Assembly: GCA_947623745.1 (NCBI GenBank)
Contig: CANQHN010000005.1
Location: 1 to 64,000, forward strand
Origin: an uncultured Oscillospiraceae bacterium
GTDB taxonomy: Bacteria; Bacillota; Clostridia; Oscillospirales; Oscillospiraceae
Reading direction: 5' to 3'
DNA: 64,000 nucleotides
This document shows positions 36,964 through 44,730 of this stretch, one piece after another; the first letter of the stretch is position 1; each line of letters starts with the position of its first letter. A model generated the notes under the pieces. The model was not told the DNA's origin. It ran no database searches and saw only the letters and a list, made by a program, of their open reading frames with translations. The translations under genes were made by a program, and so were the position numbers.

Positions 36964-38049
36964 TCAGAACAGGGCGTTGAAGTCGGACACGACGGCGTCG
37001 CTGTCCTTGTAGACGGCCAGCATGATGTAATTCCCGTTTGTGACGATGCGGGCGTTGCTCTGCCACTGCTCGATGGTGGCGGGATACCAGGCCCCGCCGG
37101 ACACTTGGGCGTCGATGCGGGCCTGGAGGATGTCCTTCACGGCGGACACGTCGGCGGCGTCCGCAACCTGGACCAGGGTGAACTCACAGGCCACGGCGGT
37201 CATCATGGGGGCGTAGTGGACGCACTGGACCGTGGAGACGGCGGACAGGCCGGGGTAGTGGGCCTCCAGCAGAGCGCTGTCCGCCCGCTCCATGGCGGGC
37301 AGCTCGTACTTCCCGCCCAGGGAATCGTAGAAGGCGGCCAGATCCACGCTGCCCTCGGGGACGGGCGTGGACTCCGGCGCGAGGGGCAGTCCGCATATCC
37401 CGTCGTCACCCGGCTGGGGGGCGGGCTGCTCCGGTGTGGGCTCCTGCCCCGCTTCAGGGGCGGAGGTGCCGCCGGAGAAGCCGGGGATGATCACCGGCGG
37501 GGGAGTGGGAGCGCTGTCGGGCCCGCCGGGTTCCTCGGGCTCCTCCTCCCACCGGCACCACACCAGACAGGAGGCGGTGAGGCCGCCGTACTCCAGCGTG
37601 ACCGTGGCGTAACCGGGGGCCACAGCGGTGACGGTGCCGTCCCCGGCCACGGTGGCCACGCTGTCGTCGCTGGAGGTGAACTCCGGGACGGCGTCGTAGT
37701 CCGGCTGGCAGGTGTAGCGCAGGCGGTAGTGGTCGCCGGGCTGGAACAGGGTGAAGCCGTCCTTGTTCAGAGACAGCACCGGCTGAGCGCCCTCGTCCCC
37801 CTGTTCGGGCTGGGAGACGTCCGGCGCGGGGGCGCCGGCGTCTCCGGCGGGCTGGCCGCCCTCCGGCCGGGACACGTCGGGGACAGAGGCATCCGGTGTG
37901 GAGGTATCCGGCGCGGAGGAGGACGCGGCGGCTTGGGAACCCACCGGAATGGACGGCCCGGAGCTGCCGGGGGCGGGGGCCTGTCCGCCGCAGGAGGCCA
38001 GGGACAGGCACATAGCTAAGGCGAGGGCAAGGGAAATGGTCCGCTTCAT
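36964..38049 (-). CDS. Lipoprotein with bacterial Ig-like (Big2) and DUF4358 domains
   Basis: A 361-residue lipoprotein. The signal peptide ends in LSLASCGG, a lipobox with lipidated Cys. A Ser/Pro/Ala-rich linker is followed by a Big2-type Ig fold (DDSVATVAGDGTVTAVAPGYATV), a Pro-rich spacer and a C-terminal DUF4358 domain that is clearly paralogous to the preceding gene (both have ARIDAQ-xxGGAWYP-xTIEQWQ). The ATG at 38049 follows AAGGAG. It probably sits on the outer face of the membrane with the O-acylation enzymes. Confidence 0.85.
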   Translation of the reverse strand: MKRTISLALALAMCLSLASCGGQAPAPGSSGPSIPVGSQAAASSSAPDTSTPDASVPDVSRPEGGQPAGDAGAPAPDVSQPEQGDEGAQPVLSLNKDGFTLFQPGDHYRLRYTCQPDYDAVPEFTSSDDSVATVAGDGTVTAVAPGYATVTLEYGGLTASCLVWCRWEEEPEEPGGPDSAPTPPPVIIPGFSGGTSAPEAGQEPTPEQPAPQPGDDGICGLPLAPESTPVPEGSVDLAAFYDSLGGKYELPAMERADSALLEAHYPGLSAVSTVQCVHYAPMMTAVACEFTLVQVADAADVSAVKDILQARIDAQVSGGAWYPATIEQWQSNARIVTNGNYIMLAVYKDSDAVVSDFNALF

Positions 38050-38095
38050 GGGGATCACTCCTTGTTTTCTGTTTCTGATGGGAGCGGGCGCGGCT

Positions 38096-38590
38096 TTACA
38101 GGGCGTTGAAGGCCCCGGCAAAGTCGCCGAACTCCTCGGGGACCACGAACAGGCAGACATAGTTGCCCCGGGTGACGATCTGGGCGTTTTCCTGCCACTG
38201 CTCGATGGTCTCGGGGTACCAGGCCCCGCCGTCGATTTGGGCGTCGATGCGGGCCTGGAAGATGTCCTGGACAGTTTTCACGTCGCCGGCGTCGGCCACC
38301 TCCACCATGGCCACCTCGCAGGCGGCGGCGGAGATGGCCGCGGTGTAGGCCACGGTCTGGGTGCGCTCCACGTCGGACAGGCCGGGGTAGGTCATCTCCA
38401 GCATATCGGCGTCCAGTTCCATCATCATGGGGAATTCCCCGGCCTTGTTCACGTTGTCCTCATAGAACTGGGCCAGGTCGGCGGAGAAGGTATCCGCGCC
38501 GGCGGAGCCGGAGGCGGACTGTCCGCCGCCGCAGGCGGCCAGGGACAGGCACATCACAAGGGCCAGGGACAGAGAGAGCAGACGTTTCAT
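38096..38590 (-). CDS. DUF4358 lipoprotein
   Basis: A 164-residue lipoprotein: signal peptide with lipobox LSLAACGG, then one DUF4358 domain of about 130 residues. It is the first gene of the four-gene operon and has a strong AAAGGAG site. DUF4358 has no known biochemistry; its repeated occurrence next to MBOAT/DHHW genes suggests a role in substrate recognition or assembly for cell-surface acylation. That is inference from context. Confidence 0.85.
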   Translation of the reverse strand: MKRLLSLSLALVMCLSLAACGGGQSASGSAGADTFSADLAQFYEDNVNKAGEFPMMMELDADMLEMTYPGLSDVERTQTVAYTAAISAAACEVAMVEVADAGDVKTVQDIFQARIDAQIDGGAWYPETIEQWQENAQIVTRGNYVCLFVVPEEFGDFAGAFNAL

Positions 38591-38656
38591 GGGAAAAACT
38601 CCTTTTCAGTATTTCGCGCCGCCGGCAGGGGGCGCTTTTTCAGTGTCACCAGCTTT

Positions 38657-38682
38657 GACGAAGAAAAGACAAAAAGGTTCCC
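38657..38682 (-). promoter_or_regulatory. ECF-sigma-type promoter of the O-acylation operon
   Basis: On the minus strand GGGAACC (38676-38682) with a following T-run, about 15 bp, then CGTC (38657-38660). The pair GGAAC/CGTC is the hallmark of extracytoplasmic-function sigma factors; no good sigma-A promoter is evident in the 38591-38719 gap. The transcript would start near 38650, 60 nt before the first ATG. Confidence 0.65.
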
Positions 38683-38719
38683 ACTTTTCAAAAAAATTCA
38701 AAACAGGTCCGGGGCCGGC

Positions 38720-39259
38720 TCACTCCGCCCACACCACCGGGTTGCCGGTGCGGGGCTTGGGGCCGGGGAACAGCTCCCCGGCGGGGTGCCCCACCGACAG
38801 GGAGGCGGTGACGCGGTCGGCGTCGGTGAGGCCCAGCGGGGCCAGCAGGGCGCGCAGATCGGGGTCATCGGAGAGCTTGTAGGGCTGGTTGATCCACCGG
38901 GAGCCCAGGCCCATGGCGCAGGCGGCCAGCATCATGTTCTCCATGGCGCAGGCGGAGTCCTGGAGGGCGGAGGGGTTCTCCTTCTTATTGGTCAGCAGAA
39001 TGAGGGCGGGGGCGCCGTAGCGGCAGTCGCGGCCGGCAAAGGGGGGCAGCTTCCCGCTGACCAGCTCCGAGATAGCCTGGAGCAGCTTCTGGTCGGTGAT
39101 GATATAGAAGGTGGTCATCTGGCGGTTCATGCCGCTGGGGGCGTACCGCCCGGCCTCCACGATGGCGGCCAGGGCCTCCCGGTACACCGGCTCGGCGGTG
39201 TACTCCCTGATGCTGCGGCGGTTGTGGATGAGGTCGAGAAATTTCGGGTCGCGGTACAT
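38720..39259 (-). CDS. Nitroreductase family protein
   Basis: A 179-residue FMN-dependent nitroreductase-fold protein: LIHNRRSIREYTAEPV at the N-terminus, GRYAPSGMNRQMTTFYIIT for FMN contacts, and AACAMGLGSRWINQP. Probable NAD(P)H oxidoreductase of unknown substrate. The ATG at 39259 has AAAGGAGC; the frame extends to 39310 but without a ribosome site. Its leader carries three tandem hairpins. Confidence 0.9.
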   Translation of the reverse strand: MYRDPKFLDLIHNRRSIREYTAEPVYREALAAIVEAGRYAPSGMNRQMTTFYIITDQKLLQAISELVSGKLPPFAGRDCRYGAPALILLTNKKENPSALQDSACAMENMMLAACAMGLGSRWINQPYKLSDDPDLRALLAPLGLTDADRVTASLSVGHPAGELFPGPKPRTGNPVVWAE

Positions 39260-39317
39260 ATAAGCAGCTCCTTTCGGCGTCTGGATCAAATTTGGGTCAT
39301 GGCGTGACATTCACAGC

Positions 39318-39374
39318 AGGGCTTTCACCGCGTGAAAGCCCGGCCCGCCGTTGGCGGGCCATCGTGCGGAGCAC
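39318..39374 (-). repeat. Three back-to-back hairpins in the nitroreductase leader
   Basis: Perfect hairpins follow one another with almost no spacing: GGGCTTTCAC-cgc-GTGAAAGCCC (39318-39340), GGCCCGCC-gtt-GGCGGGCC (39341-39359) and CGTGC-gga-GCACG (39362-39374). All loops are three bases. They lie just downstream of the minus-strand -10 at 39387-39392, so they form the 5' end of the nitroreductase mRNA. Confidence 0.8.
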
Positions 39375-39386
39375 GCCGACTGTGGA

Positions 39387-39392
39387 TATTAT
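39387..39392 (-). promoter_or_regulatory. -10 element of the nitroreductase gene
   Basis: TATAAT with an extended TGG on the minus strand; the -35 region is poor. It puts the transcript start near 39380. Confidence 0.55.
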
Positions 39393-39436
39393 ACCAGCCC
39401 CCGGAAAAAATTTCTACCCTTTTTCCGGGATTCCTC

Positions 39437-39496
39437 TTGACAGGGGAGAGGGCGTGTGGTATCATTCAGACAAACAAATGAATAGATGTTCATATG
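39437..39496 (+). promoter_or_regulatory. Promoter and ArsR/SmtB-type operator of the metal-resistance operon
   Basis: TTGACA (39437-39442), 17 bp, TATCAT (39460-39465). Downstream lies the inverted repeat AAATGAATAGATGTTCATAT (39476-39495), close to the ArsR/SmtB operator pattern ATGAA-N6-TTCAT. This fits metal-relieved repression by the protein encoded next. Confidence 0.75.
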
Positions 39497-39512
39497 TTAA
39501 GAGGAGGAGCCC

Positions 39513-39872
39513 ATGGAGCAGAAGAATGTCCCCTGCTGTGAGGAGGAGGTCGTCCACCCCGACGCGGTGGCGCGGGTGCGCAGCCAGCTGCCGGAGGACG
39601 AGGTCCTTTACGATCTGGCCGAGCTGTTCAAGATCTTCGGGGACAGCACCCGGGTGAAGATCCTGTACGCCCTGCTGGAGTCGGAGCTGTGCGTGTGCGA
39701 CCTGGCCGGGCTGATGGACGTGACCCAGAGCGCCGTCTCCCACCAGCTCAGGGTGCTCAAGTCCAGCAAGCTGGTAAAGTTCCGCCGGGAGGGAAAGACG
39801 GTGTACTACTCCCTGGCGGACGAACACGTGGTGCGCATCCTCTCCCAGGGGATGGAGCACATCCAGGAGTAG
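39513..39872 (+). CDS. ArsR/SmtB-family metal-sensing repressor (CadC-like)
   Basis: A 119-residue winged-helix repressor: FKIFGDSTRVKILYALLESE, then ELCVCDLAG, the classic metal-site cysteine pair, and the recognition helix SAVSHQLRVLKSS. An N-terminal CC (residues 8-9) could supply extra thiolate ligands as in CadC, favouring a soft metal such as Cd, Pb or Zn. It heads the operon with a metallochaperone domain and a P-type ATPase. A GAGGAGG site precedes the ATG. Confidence 0.9.
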   Translation: MEQKNVPCCEEEVVHPDAVARVRSQLPEDEVLYDLAELFKIFGDSTRVKILYALLESELCVCDLAGLMDVTQSAVSHQLRVLKSSKLVKFRREGKTVYYSLADEHVVRILSQGMEHIQE

Positions 39873-39917
39873 ACCCGGGCCGAAGGGCCAAAAATATTTT
39901 TAAGGAAGTGCTTTGTG

Positions 39918-40133
39918 ATGAAAAAGACCTTTAAGCTCATCGACCTGGACTGCGCCAACTGCGCCGCCAAGATGGAGGACGCCATCAAAAAGCTGCCCGG
40001 CGTCACCGACGCCACCGTCAGTTTCCTGACCCAGAAGATAACCATCGAGGCCGACGACGTGTCCGCCGTCATGCCCGCCGTGGTCAAGTGCATCCGCAAG
40101 GTGGAACCGGACTGTGAAGTAGTTTTAAAATGA
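39918..40133 (+). CDS. Heavy-metal-associated (HMA) domain protein
   Basis: A 71-residue single-domain metallochaperone. It has the ferredoxin-like HMA pattern with the binding motif DLDCANCAAKME. The following P-type ATPase lacks any N-terminal HMA domain, so this gene looks like the detached metal-binding domain of the pump. The start ATG at 39918 follows AAGGAAG. Confidence 0.9.
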   Translation: MKKTFKLIDLDCANCAAKMEDAIKKLPGVTDATVSFLTQKITIEADDVSAVMPAVVKCIRKVEPDCEVVLK

Positions 40134-40167
40134 TCCGCTCATTCTCTTAAAAGAGGGGCTGTTTTCC

Positions 40168-42012
40168 ATGACTAAAAAGCAGAAAAAGACCCTGTACCGC
40201 ATCCTCCTGGCGGCGGTGCTGTTTATCGTGCTCCAGCTCCTGCGCCCCGAGGGCCCGCTCGGTCTGGTCCTCTACCTGGTCCCCTACTTCGTCATCGGCT
40301 GGGACGTGCTGTGGAAGGCTGTGCGCAACATCAAAAACGGCCAGGTCTTTGACGAGAACTTCCTTATGGCCATCGCCACCGTGGGCGCCCTGGCCATGGG
40401 GGAGTACGCCGAGGCGGTGGGGGTCATGCTGTTCTACCAGGTGGGCGAGCTGTTCCAGAGCGTGGCGGTGTCCCGCTCCCGGCAGTCCATCTCCGACCTG
40501 ATGGACATCCGCCCGGACTACGCCAACATCGAGCGGGACGGCCAGCTGGAGCAGGTGGACCCGGAGGAGGTGTCCGTGGGGGATGTCATCGTCGTCAAAC
40601 CCGGCGAGCGGGTGCCCCTGGACGGCACCGTGGCGGAGGGCAGTTCCACCCTGGACACCGCTGCCCTCACCGGCGAGTCCATCCCCAGGGATGTGGCCGA
40701 GGGGGAGGACGTGATCAGCGGCTGCGTCAACCTCACCGGCGTGCTGCGGGTGCGGGTGACTAAACCCTTCGGGGAGTCCACCGTGACCAAGATCCTGGAC
40801 CTGGTGGAGAACTCCTCCTCCAAAAAGGCCAAGGCGGAGAACTTTATCACCAGATTTGCCCGGTACTACACCCCGTCGGTGGTCTTTGCCGCCCTGGCCC
40901 TGGCCTTCGTGCCCCCCCTGCTGGGGATGGGGCCCGTGTCCATGTGGCTGCGCCGGGCCCTGGTGTTCCTGGTGGTGTCCTGCCCCTGCGCGCTGGTCAT
41001 CTCCATCCCCCTGAGCTTCTTCGGGGGCATCGGCGGGGCCTCCCGCCAGGGGGTGCTGGTCAAGGGCGGCAACTACCTGGAGGCCCTGGCCAAGGCTGGG
41101 ATCATCGTGTTCGACAAGACGGGCACCCTCACCAGGGGCACCTTCGCCGTGTCGGAGGTCTCCCCGGTGGGGATGGACTGGGCCCAGCTGCTGGAGATCG
41201 CCGCCCTGGCCGAGCACTGGAGCGGACACCCCATCTCCCGGTCCATCCGGGACGCCGCCCCCGCGGGGCTGGACGCCGGGCGGGTGGCTGACGTGCAGGA
41301 GGTGGCCGGCCACGGGGTCAAGGCCGTGGTGGACGGCCGGGAGGTGCTGGCGGGCAACGCCAAGCTGATGGCCTCCGCCGGCATCCGGACCCCGGAGAGC
41401 GCCGCCTCCGGCACCACCGTCCACGTGGCGGTGGACGGGACATACGCCGGGTATATCGCGGTGGCGGACCAGGTGAAGGAGGGCGCCGCCCAGGCCTTGA
41501 AAGATCTGAAGGAGGCCGGGGTGCGCAGGACGGTGATGCTCACCGGCGACGCGCCCCAGGCCGCCCAGGCGGTGGCGGAGCGGCTGGGGCTGGACGAGGT
41601 CCACGCCGGGCTGCTCCCGGCGGACAAGGTGGACCGGGTGGAGGAGCTGCTGGGCGGCAAGCGCCCCGGCGAGCAGCTGGTGTTCGTGGGGGACGGCATC
41701 AACGACGCCCCCGTCCTCTCCCGGGCGGACATCGGGGTGGCCATGGGCGCCCTGGGGTCCGACGCGGCCATCGAGGCGGCGGACATCGTGCTGATGCACG
41801 ACGATCTGACCAAGCTGCCCGTGGCGGTGCGCATTGCCCGCAAGACCCTGCGCATCGTCCACCAGAACATCGTACTGGCCCTGGGGATCAAGTTCCTGGT
41901 GCTGGCCCTGTCCGCCTTCGGCTACGCCAACATGTGGATGGCGGTGTTTGCCGACGTGGGGGTGGCGGTGCTGGCCATCCTCAACGCCGGGCGGATGCTC
42001 AACGCAAAATGA
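40168..42012 (+). CDS. Heavy-metal translocating P-type ATPase (Cd/Zn/Pb type)
   Basis: A 614-residue P1B ATPase. Membrane motif C272-P-C274 (SCPCALV), actuator TGES in ALTGESIP, phosphorylation site D316 in DKTGTLT, the HP motif (SGHPISRS) and hinge GDGINDAP are all intact. The protein starts directly before TM1 with no HMA domain. The CPC type with an ArsR regulator favours Cd2+, Zn2+ or Pb2+ export. ATG after AGAGGGG; terminator at 42023-42058. Confidence 0.94.
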   Translation: MTKKQKKTLYRILLAAVLFIVLQLLRPEGPLGLVLYLVPYFVIGWDVLWKAVRNIKNGQVFDENFLMAIATVGALAMGEYAEAVGVMLFYQVGELFQSVAVSRSRQSISDLMDIRPDYANIERDGQLEQVDPEEVSVGDVIVVKPGERVPLDGTVAEGSSTLDTAALTGESIPRDVAEGEDVISGCVNLTGVLRVRVTKPFGESTVTKILDLVENSSSKKAKAENFITRFARYYTPSVVFAALALAFVPPLLGMGPVSMWLRRALVFLVVSCPCALVISIPLSFFGGIGGASRQGVLVKGGNYLEALAKAGIIVFDKTGTLTRGTFAVSEVSPVGMDWAQLLEIAALAEHWSGHPISRSIRDAAPAGLDAGRVADVQEVAGHGVKAVVDGREVLAGNAKLMASAGIRTPESAASGTTVHVAVDGTYAGYIAVADQVKEGAAQALKDLKEAGVRRTVMLTGDAPQAAQAVAERLGLDEVHAGLLPADKVDRVEELLGGKRPGEQLVFVGDGINDAPVLSRADIGVAMGALGSDAAIEAADIVLMHDDLTKLPVAVRIARKTLRIVHQNIVLALGIKFLVLALSAFGYANMWMAVFADVGVAVLAILNAGRMLNAK

Positions 42013-42022
42013 GTCGATTTTG

Positions 42023-42058
42023 AAACAGGCGGACACGAGCGGTGTCCGCCTGTTTTTT
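42023..42058 (+). terminator. Terminator of the metal-resistance operon
   Basis: Stem AAACAGGCGGACAC/GTGTCCGCCTGTTT with a short loop and T6, directly after the P-type ATPase stop. Confidence 0.9.
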
Positions 42059-42074
42059 GTGGGCAGACTGGCCC

Positions 42075-42103
42075 TTGACTTTAACGGATAACTGTGCTAA
42101 AGT
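42075..42103 (+). promoter_or_regulatory. tyrA promoter
   Basis: TTGACT (42075-42080), 17 bp, TAAAGT (42098-42103), 34 bp before the ATG at 42138. Confidence 0.6.
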
Positions 42104-42137
42104 AGCGGGGACAGCCAAAGAGAAAAGAGGGCGTTTT

Positions 42138-43013
42138 ATGAGCAAAACCATCGCGATCATCGGCCTGGGCCTTATCGGCGGCTCTATGGCCATAGCGTTG
42201 AAGGACTTTGAGGACTGTGAGCTGCTGGGGGTGGACGTGAGCCAGCCCACCCTGCGCTACGCCGTGGAGCAGGGGATCGTCCACCGGGCCACCGACGACC
42301 CCCGCGCCGCCCTGGAGCAGGCCGACCTGATCTTCCTGTGTATGCACCCCCAGGGGATCATCAGCTTTCTGCGGGAGCACCGGGACCACTTCCGCCCCGG
42401 CAGCATGGTCACCGACGTGTGCGGCGTCAAGGGGGCCATTTTGAGGGCAGCGGAGTGCCTGCCCCCGGAGGTGTCCTTCCTGGGGGGACACCCCATGGCC
42501 GGCACCGAGTTCTCCGGCATCCAGAACGCCATCCCGGATATGTTCCGGGGGGCCCACTATATCCTGACCCCCAATGGCCAGTCCAGCCCGGAGCACATCG
42601 CCCTGATGGAGCGCATCGCCAGGCACATCGGCTGTGCCGACGTGGTCAAGACCACCCCGGAGCGCCACGACGCCATCATCGCCTACACCAGCCAGATGAT
42701 GCACATCATCGCCGTGGCGGTGTGCGACGACCAGAGCCTGTTTGAGTACCAGGGCTTCGAGGGAGATTCCTTCCGGGGCTGCACCCGGGTGGCGGCCCTG
42801 GACGTGCCCCTGTGGACCCAGCTGTTCACCCTCAACGGCCCGGCCCTGTGCGCGGCCCTGGAGCACCTGGAGGACAACCTGCGGGCCTACCGCCAGGCCA
42901 TCCAGTCCGGGGACCGGGACACCCTGGTGGAGAAGCTGGCCTGGTCCTCCGCCCGAAAGCGGAAGATGAACCGCCTGGAGCAGGAGAGCGGCGCCGTGGG
43001 GCGCCAGAAATAG
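42138..43013 (+). CDS. tyrA: Prephenate dehydrogenase
   Basis: A 291-residue NAD-dependent dehydrogenase converting prephenate to 4-hydroxyphenylpyruvate in tyrosine synthesis. The Rossmann loop is IIGLGLIGGS at the N-terminus; GGHPMAGTEFSG carries the conserved active-site histidine region, and the helical C-terminal domain has TPERHDAIIAYTSQMMH. No ACT or chorismate mutase domain is fused. The ATG at 42138 follows AGAGGGCG; the frame extending to 42042 runs through a terminator and promoter. Monocistronic. Confidence 0.92.
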   Translation: MSKTIAIIGLGLIGGSMAIALKDFEDCELLGVDVSQPTLRYAVEQGIVHRATDDPRAALEQADLIFLCMHPQGIISFLREHRDHFRPGSMVTDVCGVKGAILRAAECLPPEVSFLGGHPMAGTEFSGIQNAIPDMFRGAHYILTPNGQSSPEHIALMERIARHIGCADVVKTTPERHDAIIAYTSQMMHIIAVAVCDDQSLFEYQGFEGDSFRGCTRVAALDVPLWTQLFTLNGPALCAALEHLEDNLRAYRQAIQSGDRDTLVEKLAWSSARKRKMNRLEQESGAVGRQK

Positions 43014-43027
43014 GACAGAGGAACGAA

Positions 43028-43155
43028 AAGAGCCCTGGCCGGCCGGCCAGGGCTCTTCCCGGTGTGTTGTGAAAGGAGAGGGAGAAATGAAAGACATCAA
43101 TCTATTGTCCCTTAGGACAGTATCATCCTACCGGACAATTAAGACAAAATCATGA
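43028..43155 (+). other. Intergenic unit 1: hairpin, strong ribosome site and 22-codon ORF
   Basis: The 43014-43459 gap holds two related units. Unit 1 has a 13-bp hairpin (43028-43057, which also serves as tyrA terminator), then GTGTGTTGT, an AAAGGAGAG site and an ATG at 43087 opening a 22-residue ORF ending at 43155. Inside are the small inverted repeat TGTCC-ctta-GGACA and the conserved stretch CGGACAATTAAGAC. The peptide starts MKDINLLSLRTVSS. Translation is unproven. Confidence 0.5.
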
Positions 43156-43214
43156 AACAGCTGTGAACATTTTGTAAATCCCGCTCCGGCGGCGTGGGCC
43201 GGGGCGGGACAGCA

Positions 43215-43332
43215 AAAAGCCCCGGGGGAGACCGGGGCTTTTCACTGTGTGTGTTGTAAAGGAGAGAGAGAAATGGGAGGTGGTTTGGTAGGTGTACCTC
43301 TTCGGTACGATCCCATCATAGCGGACAATTAA
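43215..43332 (+). other. Intergenic unit 2: second copy with hairpin, ribosome site and 19-codon ORF
   Basis: Same layout as unit 1: hairpin AAAAGCCCCGG/CCGGGGCTTTT (43215-43242), GTGTGTTGT, AAAGGAGAG and an ATG at 43273 opening a 19-residue ORF ending at 43332. An inverted repeat GTACC-tcttc-GGTAC stands where unit 1 has its own, and CGGACAATTAAGAC is shared. The two peptides differ completely, so selection seems to act on the RNA or DNA signals. The rest to 43459 holds no other gene. Confidence 0.5.
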
Positions 43333-43459
43333 GACGAAATCGTGACGGGCAAGTGAACTTTTTATGAACAATCAAATATCCGGCCCCGCCGCTTGACGGG
43401 ACAGCCCGGGCAGAATAGAATAAAAACAGACTTCAAAAAACGCGGAGGGAGGAAGAGGG

Positions 43460-44644
43460 ATGACGCGGCTGCTGATCGGGCGGTGCCTGCCGCCGGGGAG
43501 TGACCCCAAAGACCCCGCCGTGCGGCAGCGGTGCGGCGTATTGGCCGGCGTGGTGGGTCTGGCGCTCAACCTGCTGCTGTGCGCCGGCAAGCTGGCCTGC
43601 GCCGTGGTCACCGGGTCGGTGGCTGCGGCGGCGGACGGGCTGAACAACCTGTCCGACGCGGCCTCGGCGGTGGTGACCCTGGTGGGGTTCCGCATGGCCG
43701 GCAGTCCGGCGGACGAGGGGCACCCCTTCGGCCACGGCCGGATGGAGTATCTGGCCGGGCTCATCGTATCCCTGGCCATCCTGCTGATGGGCCTGGAGGT
43801 GGGCCGCAGCGCCCTGGGGCGCATCTTCGCCCCGGAGCCGCTGGAGTTCTCCTGGCCGGCCGCGGCGGTGCTGGCCTGCGCCGTGGCGGCCAAGCTGTGG
43901 CTGGGGCGGTTCAACCGGCTGCTGGGGCGGGCCATCGGCTCCGCCGCCATGGAGGCCACCGCGGCGGACGCCCTGTCCGACGCCCTCTCCACCGCCGTCG
44001 TGCTGCTCTCCGCCTTAGCGGGGCGCTTCTTCGATTTGCAGACCGACGGCCTGGCCGGTCTGCTGGTGGCGGCCTTCATCCTCAAGACGGGCTGGGAGGC
44101 GGCCAAGGACACCCTGGACCCCCTGCTGGGGTGCCCCATCGACCCGGAGCTGGCCCGGGAGATCGAGGAGCTGGCCCTGAACCGCCCGGAGATCCTGGGC
44201 ATCCACGACCTGATCTGCCACGACTACGGCCCCGGGCGGACCATGGTGACCTTTCACGCCGAGGTGCCCGCCGACGCCTCCCTGCTCCAGGTCCACGACG
44301 CGGTGGACCGGCTGGAGCGGGAGCTGCGGGAGAAGTACCGTCTGGAGGCGGTGATCCACATCGACCCCATGGTGCGGGACGCCGGCACCGACGCGCTCCG
44401 CGCCAAGGCGGAGCAGCTGGCCTGGGAGATCGACCCGAGGCTGACCATCCACGACTTCCGCTCCTCCGCGGGCAAGGCCCGCACCCGGGTGTCCTTCGAC
44501 CTGATGGTGCCCTACCACTTCCCCATGAGCGACGAGCAGGTGCGCCACGAGCTGGCCGGGCGGCTGCGGGCCCTGTCGGAGCGCATCGTCCCGGTGATTC
44601 GGGTGGACCACCCCTACGTGGACAGCCGGAGGGACGGGGAGTAG
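43460..44644 (+). CDS. Cation diffusion facilitator family transporter
   Basis: A 394-residue CDF exporter of divalent metal (Zn, Fe, Mn or Co). Six TM segments with metal-site residues D59/N63/D66 region (DGLNNLSDAASAV) and ADALSDALST in TM5; HPFGHGRMEYLA follows TM2. The C-terminal cytosolic domain is longer than usual, with two ferredoxin-like halves (IHDLICHDYGPGR... and IHDFRSSAGKART...). A GGAGGAAGAGGG site precedes the ATG. Confidence 0.92.
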   Translation: MTRLLIGRCLPPGSDPKDPAVRQRCGVLAGVVGLALNLLLCAGKLACAVVTGSVAAAADGLNNLSDAASAVVTLVGFRMAGSPADEGHPFGHGRMEYLAGLIVSLAILLMGLEVGRSALGRIFAPEPLEFSWPAAAVLACAVAAKLWLGRFNRLLGRAIGSAAMEATAADALSDALSTAVVLLSALAGRFFDLQTDGLAGLLVAAFILKTGWEAAKDTLDPLLGCPIDPELAREIEELALNRPEILGIHDLICHDYGPGRTMVTFHAEVPADASLLQVHDAVDRLERELREKYRLEAVIHIDPMVRDAGTDALRAKAEQLAWEIDPRLTIHDFRSSAGKARTRVSFDLMVPYHFPMSDEQVRHELAGRLRALSERIVPVIRVDHPYVDSRRDGE

Positions 44645-44687
44645 GGGCAGATTTACAAATTATTCATGCAAACAGCGGAAAATGGTA

Positions 44688-44693
44688 TATAAT
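44688..44693 (+). promoter_or_regulatory. -10 element of the two-component operon
   Basis: TATAAT in a GGTATATAATATAAG context, 38 bp before the ATG at 44731. The -35 is weak, so an activator, perhaps the response regulator itself, may be needed. Confidence 0.55.
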
Positions 44694-44730
44694 ATAAGAC
44701 AGAAATTTGAGACGAAGGAGGCGGCCTCTC

